Part shown: positions 54,531 through 64,000 of the stretch, in pieces
How positions within the stretch are numbered: the first letter of the stretch is position 1
How the letters are laid out: every line of letters begins with the position of its first letter
From: Demequina litorisediminis
GTDB taxonomy: Bacteria; Actinomycetota; Actinomycetes; Actinomycetales; Demequinaceae
Reading direction: 5' to 3'
NCBI RefSeq assembly: GCF_030161615.1
Contig: NZ_BSUN01000001.1
Coordinates: 744,001 to 808,000, forward strand
Length of the DNA: 64,000 nt
Position numbers and translations under genes: made by a program
Notes under the pieces: generated by a model
Databases searched by the model: none
What the model was told of the DNA's origin: nothing
Seen by the model: the letters and a program-made list of their open reading frames with translations, nothing else

Positions 54531-56198
54531 TTACTCAGCCTTGGTGATCTCGTAGAACAGCGGGACCGAGTGCCAGTCGAACACGACGTTCGAGACGGAC
54601 TCGGAGTAACCACCGGTCACGTTGGAGTACCACAGCGGGATGGCGGGCAGGTCCTGGAAGAGGACCTCCTGCGACGCCTGGAACTTCTCGATCGCGGTCG
54701 CGGAATCGGTGGCGGTCTTACCCTCGTCGATCAGGGTGTCGAACTCCTCCGAGGAGTAGTCGCTGTCGTTCGAGCCAGCGCCCGTGTAGTACAGCGGGCC
54801 GAGGAAGTTCTCGAGCGACGGGTAGTCCGCCTGCCAGCCGGTACGGAACGAAGCCTCGATGGTGCGGTTGGTGACCTCTTCACGGATCTCGGCGAAGGTC
54901 GCGTAGGGCAGGCCCGTCGCGTCGATGCCAAGGGTGTTCTTGATCGAGTTGGCAACCGCGTCGACCCAGGCCTGGTGGCCGCCGTCGCTGTTGTAAGCAA
55001 TCTCGAACGAGCCCTCCCAGGGGGAGATCTCCTCGGCCTGGGCCCAGAGCCTCAACGGCGCCCTCGGGGTCGTACTCGAGAACCTCGGAGCCCGGGATGG
55101 AGTCCGACCAGCCGTCGATGACGGGCGAGGTGAAGTCCGAGGCGGGGGTACGGGTGCCGTCGAAGATCACGTCCGTGATCTCTTCGCGGTTGATGGCCTT
55201 CGAGAGGGCCTGACGACGCAGGATGCCTGCCTCGCCCTGGAAACGCTCGTCGTTCGAGGGGATGGTGAACGACTGGAAGATGGCCGCGGGCTGGTTCACA
55301 GCGCGGTCGCCCAGGTCAGCCTCGTAGGTGGCGAAGGCCGAGTCCGGGATGCCGTCGATGACGTCGACGTTGCCGGCGAGCAGGTCGGCGTACGCCGCGT
55401 CCTGGGTCGCGTAGAACGTGATCAGGAGACCACCGTTCTGGGCGACGCGCTCACCCGCGTACGAGTCGTTGACCGAGAGCCTTGATCTGGACGTCGTGCT
55501 GCCAGTCGTCGGCCGAGGCCAGCGTGTAGGTGCCGTTACCGACGGGAGCCTTGCCGAAGGCCTCGGGGTCCTCGAAGAAGGAGTCGGGCAGCGGGTAGTA
55601 GGCCGAGTAGCCGAGCGCGAGGGGGAACTCCGAGTTGGGAGCCGTCAGCGTCACCGTGAAGGTCAGGTCGTCAACGACCTTGAGGCCTTCCATCTCGGGG
55701 TTCGAGGCGCCCTCGTCGGTGTTGTAGCCGTCGAAGCCCTCGATGGGCTCGAGGAAGTAGGAGTTGAGCGCGGTCGCGGCGTTGGCCGGGTCGGCGCCCC
55801 AGTTCCAGGCATCCACGAAGTTGTGCGCGAGGACAGGCGTGCCGTCGGTGAACGTCCAGCCTTCCTTCAGGCTTGATCGTGAACGTCTGGTTGTCTTCGG
55901 TCTCGATCGACTCGGCGACCTCGTTGTGCGCAGCGCCGTCACCGTCGTAGTAGACCAGGCCGGCGAACAGAGCGTCGATGATCTTGCCGCCACCGGTCTC
56001 GTTGGTGGCGACGGGGATCAGGGGGTTCTGCGGCTCCGAGCCGTTGGTGCTGATGACCGCAGCCGAGCCGCCCTCGGTCGCGCCGTCGCTGGCGCTGGGC
56101 GAGGTCTCTGCCGGGTCCTCCGACGAGCATCCGGCGAGCACGAGCGACGCGCTGAGCGCAGCCGCCACACCACCCAAGATGACCTTGTTCTTCTTCAC
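54531..56198 (-). CDS. dppA: Peptide-binding lipoprotein (DppA/OppA family)
   Basis: About 554 residues. Lipobox LAGC near residue 23, then an acidic Ser-rich linker and an SBP_bac_5 domain (ESIETEDNQTFTIKLKEGWTFTDGTPVLAHNFVDAWN). GTG start with AGGAGGAA upstream. AGCT insertions near 55869, 55478 and 55050. Captures di- or oligopeptides outside the cell for DppBC. Confidence 0.92.
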
Positions 56199-56467
56199 TA
56201 TTCCTCCTTGCGCCCCGCTGGAATGGCGGGACTGGATCCGTCGCTCCGGGTCTCGGAACGACGCACAGGCACCCCACGGACGTCCCCGTGAGGTTGAGCC
56301 AGAATAAGCAGGCGCGAATTGCGAGTGTGTTTCGTGTGGTCAGTTCGGGGCCGTTTTGTTCCCGAATCGTGACGTTTCGGGCCCTCACTGTGACCGATCT
56401 CACAAACACGCCGTCTCGCCATGTGAGACACGTATCGATGTCAGAGGTCCGTGGCAGGCTCGGCGTC

Positions 56468-57936
56468 ATGATTGAGATCCTCCTCGCTGCCGTGTCGCTC
56501 ATCGCAGGCGCCGCGGCCGGTTACGCCGTCGCGTCTCGTCGCTCCTCGACCGCAGTTCGCGAGGCCGCACACGCCACGGCACAGGCCGCGGCCGCCACCG
56601 AGTCGCTGCGTCAGCAGCGCGTCGATTGCGCGTCTCACATGTTGGACATCGCGGATTTGCGCGACGCGCTCGCACGTGCTCAAGCCGATGTCGCGGCGAC
56701 CTCCGCGAGGCATGAATCCCTGCGCGAACAGTGGGCCCTCGACACCCGTGCCGCCTCTCAGCGCGAGGAGCAACTGATCGGTGCCCACGAGCAGCGCCTC
56801 CTTGAGGTTGCAGCCCAGCACGAGCGCTACATCGCTCAGGTCAAGGCGGACCACGAGACCCTGAGGCGCGAGTTCGAGGCGCTTTCAGCAAAGGCACTGC
56901 GGGGGTCGCAGGAGGCCCTGCTGCAGGCTCGCGCAGGAGCGGCTTGGCAAGGAGCGCGTTGCGGCCGATGCGGAACTGGCCAAGCGCGAGGAGGCCGTGC
57001 GACAGATGGTCGAGCCCGTCGCAAAGGCGCTCGCCGAGGTGCAGCGCCAGACCAGTGAGGCGGACCGTTCGCGGGCAGCGGGCCAGGCGCAGGCTCACCG
57101 AACAGGTACGCCAAATGCTTGAGGCGTCGGCTCAACTCGATAAGCGCACCTCGGACTTCATCAACACCCTGCGGCGCTCGGACGTGCGGGGTAACTGGGG
57201 CGAGGTCCAGTTGCGTCGCGTCGTGGAACTCGCGGGCATGCTGCCCCATGTCGACTTCACCGAGCAGGACTCCGTGCGAGACGCGGACGGCAACGTGTTG
57301 CGCCCGGACATGACGGTGCATCTTGCCGGCGGGCGCACGGTCGTGGTCGATTCGAAGGTGGCGCTCGCCGCACTGCTGGAGGCCTTCGAGACGGACGACG
57401 AGGCGGTCAGGGCAGAGCGCCTTGCCGCGCACGCTCGGCACGTCAAGAAGCACGTGGACGATCTGGCGGGCAAGCGGTACTGGGACCAGTTCGACGCCGC
57501 ACCGGAGTTTGTCGTCATGTTCGTGCCGTCCGAGGCGTTCTATCAGGCGGCCCTCGAGCAGGACGCGAACCTCCAGGAGTACGCGTACGGCAAGAGGGTG
57601 TTCATCGCCTCCCCCACCACGCTCGTGGCGATGCTGCGCACCGTCGCCCACGCCTGGCGCGAGGACGCTCTCGCCAAGAACGCTCAGCAGGTGCTGGTCG
57701 CAGGCAAGGAACTGCACTCCCGGCTCAGCGTGCTGGGCGAACACCTCGCCAAGGTGGGCCGATCGCTCGAGGGCGCGACCAAGGCGTACAACGCGACCGT
57801 GGCGTCACTCGAGTCTCGGGTGCTGGTCAGCGCGCGCCGGTTCGGACAGATGCAGCAGATCGAGGCCGAGCTCGAGTCGCCGGCCCAGGTCTCTGCCGAG
57901 CCGCGGATGATCGCGGCCCCCGAACTCACCGACTGA
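56468..57936 (+). CDS. rmuC: RmuC-family DNA recombination protein
   Basis: About 488 residues. One N-terminal membrane helix ([20 protein letters not shown]), a long coiled coil, then the RmuC nuclease-like domain ([38 protein letters not shown]). Limits inversions at short repeats in E. coli. AGCT insertions near 56927 and 57092. The ATG at 56468 lacks an obvious ribosome site, and upstream in-frame codons also exist. Confidence 0.88.
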
Positions 57937-58046
57937 CGTCTGGTCTCCGGCGTGCGGGTGTGCGCTGGTGGATGGTGAAGGCGGGTTCAGGCGCCCGGGT
58001 GCATCCTGGTGGACGGTGGAGTTCTGGGTCGCCCGGCGAGTGGACA

Positions 58047-58104
58047 CCACCCTGAGCGACCACTGGGAATCACCCAGGTGCGCACGGCCACCCTGAGCGA
58101 CCAC
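58047..58104. repeat. 17-bp direct repeat between rmuC and ispH
   Basis: CCACCCTGAGCGACCAC occurs at 58047-58063 and again at 58088-58104. A second short repeat, CTGGTGGA-GGTG, occurs at about 57966 and 58008. No gene lies in this 230-base gap; the meaning is unknown. Confidence 0.55.
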
Positions 58105-58166
58105 CAGCGCGCGCGGCGCGGACCAGACACACTCGCAGGCACCCACTGTTCCAGCGCAGCCCAGAT

Positions 58167-59140
58167 CTAGGACGCGGCGGCCTTCGCCTTCATGTCCGCG
58201 CGGATCTCTCGCGGGAGCGAGAACATCAGGTCCTCGGTCGCGGTGGTGACCTCCTCGACGGAGCCAAAACCCAGGCCCGCAAGGCGGTCGAGCAGGTCCC
58301 GCACCAGAATCTCCGGCACCGAGGCGCCCGAACTCACACCGACGGTGGTGACGCCGTCGAGCCAAGACTCGTCCAGCCTCGGCGGCACGGTCGATGCGGT
58401 AGGAGGCACGCGCCCCCGCCTGCAACGCGACCTCCACCAGGCGCACCGAGTTCGACGAGTTCGCCGAGCCCACGATGATCACGAGGTCACATTCGGGAGC
58501 GAGCCTTCTTGACCGCCACCTGACGGTTCTGCGTCGCGTAGCAAATGTCGTCGCTGGGCGGGTTCTGCAGATTCGGGAAGCGCTCGCGCAGCCGGCGCAC
58601 CGTCTCCATCGTCTCGTCGACGGACAGTGTGGTCTGGGACAGCCACACCACGTTGTCGGGGTCCGGCACCTCGATGGTGTCGGCCTCCTCGGGCGAGTTC
58701 ACGATGATGGTGTGCTCTGGCGCCTCACCCGCGGTGCCCTCAACCTCCTCGTGGCCCTCGTGACCGATGAGAAGGATGGTCTGCTCCGACTTCGCGAAGC
58801 GCACCGCTTCCTTGTGAACCTTCGTCACCAGGGGGCACGTCGCGTCGATGGTGAGGAGGTTCCGCTCGGCGGCACCCTCCCGCACCGCGGGCGACACACC
58901 GTGCGCCGAGAAAACCACGCGCGCCCCCTCGGGCACCTCGTCGGTCTCGTTCACGAAGATCGCACCACGCTCCGACAGCGTCTCGACCACATACTTGTTG
59001 TGGACGATCTCCTTGCGGACATAGATGGGCGCACCGTGCAGTTCGAGCGCCTTCTCGACGGCAATGACAGCGCGATCGACTCCGGCGCAGTAGCCGCGAG
59101 GCGCGGCGAGCAGGACTCGAGTGGCGGTGGTGTCAGGCAT
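58167..59140 (-). CDS. ispH: 4-hydroxy-3-methylbut-2-enyl diphosphate reductase
   Basis: Last step of the MEP isoprenoid pathway. About 324 residues. The 4Fe-4S ligands are the Cys in [23 protein letters not shown] and [16 protein letters not shown]; active-site His and Glu are in SAHGVSP and [13 protein letters not shown] insertions near 58503 and 58376. ATG start; GTG/ATG alternatives lie a few codons upstream. Divergent from xseA. Confidence 0.93.
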
Positions 59141-59171
59141 ATGGTCCATCCTACGTGGCAGGCTGAGGGGC

Positions 59172-60435
59172 GTGACCGACGCCCCCTTCGACAACGACCG
59201 AGGATCCGTGACGCTCCCGGCGACGGCCGCGGAGACCTCTCCGGAGCGCCCCTGGCCGGTGCGCCACCTCTCCCCCAAGATCCGCGACTTCATCGCACGG
59301 CTGCCGGAGGTGTGGGTCGAGGGGCAGGTCCTCAACGTGAAGCGCTGGAAGCACATGGTGTTCCTCACGCTGCGCGACACGGACGAGCAGATGTCGCTCA
59401 AGGTCACCGTGCCGGCCAGCGAGGTGGACGCACTCGGCGGAAACCTCGCCGATGGCTCCCGGGTGGTCATCCACGCCAAGCCCACCTGGTGGACGAAGAA
59501 CGGCGACCTTCAGATGGTGGGCGACGCGATGCGCGCCGTCGGCCTCGGCGACCTCCTGGCACGCATCGAGGCACTCAAGGAGGCGCTTGCGCGTGAGGGC
59601 CTCTTCGACGCCGACCGCAAGCGCGATCTGCCGCTGGTGCCGACCCTCGTCGGGTTGGTGTGCGCCAACCAAGGCGATGCGGAGCACGATGTCGTCGAGA
59701 ACGCCCAGCGCCGCTGGCCCGCCGTGAGGTTCGAAATTCGGCGCGTGACGGTCCAGGGCGCCCGCTGTGTCCCCGAGACCACCGCCGCGTTGCGCGAGCT
59801 CGACGCACATCCCGAGGTCGACGTCATCGTGGTCGCTCGCGGCGGCGGTTCCTTCGAGGACTTGCTGCCGTTCTCTGACGAGGAACTCATCCGCGTCGCC
59901 GCTGCCACCACCACGCCCCTGGTGAGTGCCATCGGCCACGAGAAGGACTCGCCGCTCCTTGACCTGGTCGCCGACTATCGAGCCTCAACCCCCACCGACG
60001 CAGGCAAGCGCATCGTGCCTGATGCCGCCGTGGAACGCGACACGGTCGCCGCCCTGAGAGCCGATGCCGCGCGCGCCGCCACCGCGCTCGTCACCCGCGA
60101 GCGCACAGGCCTGGCGCAATTCCTCTCCCGCCCGGTCATCGCGCACCCGGAGCGCATGCTCGACCCCTTTGTCGAGCATCTCGGCCGCGTCCACGATGCC
60201 TCGGGCCGCGCCCTGGTGGCCATCTTGACCGCCGCAGACGCCGCCGCGCGCGAGCCTGTCCTCGCGCCTCACCGCGCTTTCGCCCCAGGGCACGCTCGAC
60301 CGCGGCTACGCGGTGGTGCGCACTGGCGAGGGCGCCGTCATCCGGGACGCAGCGACGCTTGCGGCTGGCGATGCGCTGCACCTGCGCTTTGCCGCGGGCA
60401 CGGCCGATGCCGCGGTGACCCGCACCCACGCCTAG
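59172..60435 (+). CDS. xseA: Exodeoxyribonuclease VII large subunit
   Basis: About 420 residues. An N-terminal OB domain ([26 protein letters not shown]) and the nuclease core ([46 protein letters not shown]). GTG start. An AGCT insertion near 60255 breaks the C-terminal third; repair gives [19 protein letters not shown]. Forms a complex with XseB, encoded 550 bases away. Confidence 0.93.
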
Positions 60436-60469
60436 CGAGGTCGCGCGTCGGGCTCGGCGCCGGGCCGGG

Positions 60470-60899
60470 TCAGCGCGCGATGCCGACGCGGCCGAGCAGT
60501 CCCGCGGCGCCGCTCTTGCTCGACAGCCGCTCGCGCGCGGCGCCCGAGTACTCCTTGTGGAACTGGCGCCCCAGGCTGGCGATCAGCGCGTCGGGCACCT
60601 GCGGGTTGGCGATGAGCGCCAGCACCACCTCGACCACCTTGTCGCCCGCGAGGTCCTGGTAGACCTGCTCGGGCATCTCGGGCCGTCGGTTCTTCGCGAC
60701 GCCTGCGCGAACGGTGGGCGACTCGTCCCGCGCAAGCGAGCAGGGTGGTCAGTGGCGTCGAGGGGCGCTCGGCGACGGCGGCGCGGACCATCGCCTCCTC
60801 GGACTTGGCGTAGGTGACGAGGTCGCGGTCGGACAGGTCCGCGTCAAGGTCCTTGAGGCTGGCCAGCGCGGTCTGCCGGGAGTAGTTCTCGCTGAACAT
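60470..60899 (-). CDS. Variant leucine-rich repeat (LRV/HEAT-like) protein
   Basis: About 143 residues of helical repeats with DESPTVRAGVAKNRRPE and VVEVVLALIANPQVPDAL-type units, like leucine-rich repeat variants. One break near 60740 (GCTTGCG for GCTGCG, an extra base), not at AGCT. It sits between xseA and xseB on the opposite strand. Function unknown. Confidence 0.7.
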
Positions 60900-60987
60900 G
60901 GCATTCACTCCATTGTGATGTCGATGGTGCACGTGCACTCTATGGGAGGGACGGCACCCGGGACTATGACGCGGTATTTTGACCGAC

Positions 60988-61273
60988 ATGGCCGGACACG
61001 ACCCTGACATCGCCTCGTTGACCTACGAAGAGGCGCGCGATGAGGCTCGTCGCGATCGTCGCGAAGCCTGGAGGCTGGCGCCGCGACCCTCGAGGAATCG
61101 CTGGAGCCTGTGGGAGCGCGGCGAGGCCCTCGCCGCCCGCTGCCAGGAGCCTCCTCGACGGCGCTCGCGACCGCATCACCGCGACGCGTGGCAGTAACGA
61201 CGAGGTGGCCGACGGCCTCGCCGACGCCGGCGTCATCGGCATCATTCCCGCTGACCAGGGGGACAACGCATGA
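60988..61273 (+). CDS. xseB: Exodeoxyribonuclease VII small subunit
   Basis: About 94 residues after repair. Begins [47 protein letters not shown], the whole XseB family core. Four AGCT insertions within about 110 bases (near 61042, 61072, 61111 and 61147), each exactly at a Leu codon following Glu or Lys. The stop overlaps the kinase start (ATGA). Confidence 0.92.
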
Positions 61274-62234
61274 GCGACCACGCGCTCGTCATCGGAGAGG
61301 CGCTCATCGACGCGGTGCGGCGCGCCGACGGCTCGCTGACCGAGCACCCCGGCGGGTCGCCTGCCAACGTGGCGCTCGGGCTGTCGCGCCTGGGCCGCGA
61401 CGCCGAGCCTGCTCACCTGGATTGGCGACGATGCCCACGGTGAGGCGGTGCTGGCACACCTGTCCGGTTCGGGCGTGCGCCTCGCGGCCGGCTCAGATGC
61501 CGCGCCCGCCACCTCGGTGGCGACGGCGACGCTCGACGCCACGGGTGCCGCCACCTATGAGTTCGATCTCACCTGGGATATCGCCGAGTCGGCGACTCCC
61601 CGCCCCACCCCGGTGGTGGTGCACACCGGTTCCATCGCTGCTGTCCTCGACCCTGGCGCCGACGCGGTCCTTGCGCTCGTCCACTCCGCGCGTGACCACG
61701 CCACGGTGACGTACGACCCGAACGCGCGCCCCACTCTGATGGGCGACCCCGCGACGGCGCTGGCGCGGATCGACAACGTGGTAGCCGCGTCGGACGTGGT
61801 CAAGGTTTCCGACGAGGACCTGGCGTGGCTGGCACAGGCCACCGACGGCGACGGTGAGGACCTCGCCAAGCGGTGGACCACCGCCGGCCCTGCGCTCGTT
61901 GTCGTCACTCGCGGTGGCGAGGGCGCCACGGCGATGCTGCACGACGGCCGCGAGGTGGGCATCGTCGCGCCGAAGGTCAGCGTGGTGGACACCGTGGGCG
62001 CAGGCGACTCGTTCATGGCGGGCCTCATCGACGGCCTGTGGTCCGCCCGGCTCCTGGGTGCCTCGCAGCGTGACGCGCTCCGCGCGATCGATGACGCCAC
62101 GCTCAGCGGCATCCTCACCCGCTGCGCGCGTATTGGCGCCATCACCGTCTCCCGCGCGGGAGCCAACCCGCCCACGGCCGCGGAGCCTCGACACCCTCCC
62201 TAACCCGTCACATGGATCCATGTGGTTCTTCTAG
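61270..62234 (+). CDS. PfkB-family carbohydrate kinase
   Basis: About 320 residues. EHPGGSPANVALGLSRLG near residue 27 is the sugar motif, and DTVGAGDSFMAGLIDGL near the C-terminus carries the catalytic Asp and anion hole. Probable fructokinase-type, substrate uncertain. AGCT insertions near 61408 and 62185; with the second repaired the stop is at 62234 rather than 62203, and the gene then runs into the palindrome pair, so the end is uncertain. Confidence 0.85.
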
Positions 62235-62270
62235 CGCCTTAGACGATCCAAATGGATCCATTTGACGGGT
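62203..62270. promoter_or_regulatory. Twin 16-bp palindromes upstream of fumC
   Basis: CACATGGATCCATGTG (62209-62224) and CAAATGGATCCATTTG (62249-62264) are both perfect palindromes centred on GGATCC. Their centres are 40 bases apart, near four helical turns. ACCCGTCA (62203-62210) and TGACGGGT (62263-62270) frame the pair as an outer inverted repeat. This looks like a two-site operator, possibly looping, before fumC; the regulator is unknown. Confidence 0.8.
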
Positions 62271-62306
62271 AGGGAGATGCGGTGGGGCACTGACACAATG
62301 TGCGCC

Positions 62307-63711
62307 ATGAGCAACGACGCACTCCCCGGCTTCCGCATCGAGCACGACACCATGGGCGAGGTCCGCGTTCCCGCGGACGCCCTGTACCGCGCGCAGACCC
62401 AGCGCGCCGTCGAGAACTTCCCCATCTCCGGCATCCGCCTGGAGCGCCGCCACATCGAGGCGCTCGCACGAGTCAAGAAGGCGGCGGCCCGCGCGAACGC
62501 GGAGCCTCGGCGTGCTGGATCAGGATGTGGCCGACGCGATCGTCGCCGCCGCGGACGACGTCGCCTCTGGCGCCCATGACGCCCACTTCCCCGTCGACGT
62601 CTTTCAGACCGGCTCGGGCACCACTCAACATGAACACCAACGAGGTCATCGCGACGCTCGCGACGCGCACCCTTGGCCGCGACGTCCACCCGAACGACCA
62701 CGTCAACTGCTCCCAGTCGTCCAACGATGTGTTCCCCACCTCCGTGCACGTCGCCGCCACGAGTCGCCTCGTCAACGACCTGCTCCCCCAGGCTCGACCG
62801 TCTGGCGCGGTCGCTCGAGGCAAAGGCCACCGAGTTCGCCGAGGTCTACAAGTCCGGCCGCACCCACCTGATGGACGCAACCCCCGTCACGCTCGGCCAG
62901 GAGTTCGGCGGCTACGCGGCCGCGATCCGCTACGGCATCGAGCGCCTGAACGCCGCCCTGCCTCGCGTCGCCGAGGTGCCCCTCGGCGGCACCGCGGTCG
63001 GTACCGGCATCAACACGCCCGATGGCTTCCCGCAGCGGGTCATCGCCCTGCTCGCCGAGGACACCGGCCTTCCCATCACCGAGGCGCGCGACCACTTCGA
63101 GGCCCAGTCCGCCCGTGATGCCCTCGTCGAGGTCTCCGGCGCGCTCAAGACCATCGCCGTGTCCCTCACCAAAATCTGCAACGACCTGCGCTGGATGGGC
63201 TCGGGCCCCAACACGGGCCTGGGCGAGATCGCCCTCCCCGACCTCCAGCCGGGCTCGTCGATCATGCCCGGCAAGGTCAACCCCGTCATCCCCGAGGCGA
63301 CCCTCATGGTCTGCGCGCGCGTCATCGGCAATGACGCGACCGTGGCCGTCGCAGGAGCCTCGGGCTCATTCGAGCTCAACGTCCAGATCCCCGTCATGGC
63401 GCTGGGCGTGCTCGAGTCGATGCGCCTGCTGGGCAACGCGTCCGAGGTCCTCGCCGAGCGCACCATCGACGGCATCACCGCCAACGTCGAGCGCGCGCGC
63501 CGGCTCGCCGAGGCGTCGCCGTCGATCGTCACCCCGCTGAACCGCGTCATTGGCTACGAGAACGCCGCCAAGATCGCCAAGCACTCCGTCAAGGCGGGCC
63601 TCACCGTCCGCGAGGCGACCATCGACCTGGGCTTCGTGGAGCGCGGCGAGATCACCCTCGAGCAGCCTTGACGCCCTCCTCGACGTCACCACCATGGTGG
63701 GCAAGCGCTAA
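62307..63711 (+). CDS. fumC: Class II fumarate hydratase
   Basis: Hydrates fumarate to malate in the TCA cycle. About 466 residues. GSGT-x-x-[46 protein letters not shown] and the signature [12 protein letters not shown] are present. Breaks: AGCT insertions near 62505, 62791 and 63665, and one extra base near 62626 inside the GSGT motif. An alternative ATG lies nine bases upstream. Confidence 0.94.
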
Positions 63712-63719
63712 ATCCCGCG

Positions 63720-63771
63720 CGGCCGATGCGGTGGCCGAGCCCCGTACGAGGGCTGGTCACGGCATCGGCCG
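63720..63771. terminator. Hairpin after fumC built from GGCCGATGC motifs
   Basis: CGGCCGATGC (63720-63729) pairs with GCATCGGCCG (63762-63771), with a small inner pairing (AGCCC/GGGCT). Nine bases past the fumC stop, likely its terminator. Confidence 0.6.
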
Positions 63772-63778
63772 ATTGCCG

Positions 63779-63793
63779 TTCACCCTGGGTGAA
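63779..63793. promoter_or_regulatory. TTCACCCTGGGTGAA palindrome
   Basis: Perfect 7-bp arms around a central T, in the gap before the oxidoreductase gene. It shares CACCCTGGG with the operator at 41331-41367, so the same kind of regulator could bind both. Confidence 0.45.
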
Positions 63794-63950
63794 GGCAGGG
63801 TGACGCGGGCCGCGTCACTCACTAGGCTGGGGTCACGGCCGCGACCCGTCCCACCGCCTGGCCCGCGCACTGGCGCGTCCCCTATTTCCCGACCCCACGC
63901 ACGGAACAGGGTGTGGCCGCGCGTGGTTGCACCCTCATGGAGGTGCATTC

Positions 63951-64000
63951 ATGACCGCGACCCGAGTCCTCATTCTTGGCGGCGGCTACGTGGGCCTGTA
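63951..64000 (+). CDS. Start of an NAD(P)/FAD-dependent oxidoreductase (partial)
   Basis: Only 16 full codons are visible before the window ends. RVLILGGGYVGL is an FAD/NAD Rossmann motif typical of type II NADH dehydrogenase-like enzymes. ATG with GGAGGTGCATTC upstream. Confidence 0.65.
   Translation, partial: MTATRVLILGGGYVGL

Noticed and set aside
60988-61273. Programmed ribosomal frameshifting at GAG-CCT-like sites
   Set aside because: The same change occurs in dozens of unrelated genes, sometimes four times in one short gene, and no slippery sequence or downstream structure is shared.

Overview
The window is high-GC DNA from an actinobacterium, most likely a Micrococcales-type lineage (Demequina/Cellulomonas-like). 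This is inferred from gene families and gene order; no rRNA was available to test it. Typical actinobacterial markers are the sigE-rseA-htrA-tatB block with a divergent O-methyltransferase, the dapE / LOG-family / DUF3117 group beside dapD, the fdxA-dapC pair, GTP-dependent PEP carboxykinase beside a RamB-type regulator, and DUF4190, DUF2510 and DUF4097 proteins. It reads as chromosomal core with a small accessory patch. I saw no tRNA, rRNA, CRISPR array, insertion sequence or prophage.

Layout. 1-7.6 kb: a minus-strand nucleoside uptake and salvage operon (BMP lipoprotein, ATPase, two permeases, cytidine deaminase, thymidine phosphorylase, a C39-like protein at the edge), mostly with 4-base start/stop overlaps. 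7.7-12.3 kb: mannose-1-phosphate guanylyltransferase, then sdhCDAB on the plus strand ending in a strong terminator. 12.4-15.4 kb: DUF4190 protein, YihY protein, trpS. 15.4-19.5 kb: tatB, htrA, anti-sigma and ECF sigma factor, with a candidate self-activated ECF promoter and a divergent methyltransferase. 19.5-26.7 kb: lysine/peptidoglycan precursor genes dapE, dapD and dapC with gltA and ferredoxin. 26.7-33.2 kb: VanW protein, typA, PH-domain protein, SLH/Excalibur surface protein. 33.2-38.1 kb: ramB-pckG and a transporter. 38.1-50.5 kb: small regulators, acetyltransferases, kinases, a HigBA toxin-antitoxin pair and ychF. 50.6-56.2 kb: a dipeptide/oligopeptide ABC operon with a fused double ATPase. 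56.4-64 kb: rmuC, ispH, xseA, xseB, a PfkB kinase, fumC and the start of a flavin oxidoreductase.

Metabolic logic. Succinate dehydrogenase, citrate synthase, fumarase and PEP carboxykinase give TCA and gluconeogenic steps. dapC, dapD and dapE belong to the succinylase branch of diaminopimelate synthesis. xseA and xseB encode exonuclease VII; rmuC and ispH are housekeeping.

The dominant oddity is technical or epigenetic. Nearly every gene longer than a few hundred bases is broken by single-base indels, and more than 90 breaks sit exactly where AGCT reads AGCCT or AGGCT. Removing the extra base restores conserved protein. These genes should be read as intact in the organism; all coordinates here cover the restored gene. 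Other notable signals are a 9-mer, GGCCGATGC, present at least 33 times, and several perfect operator-like palindromes.
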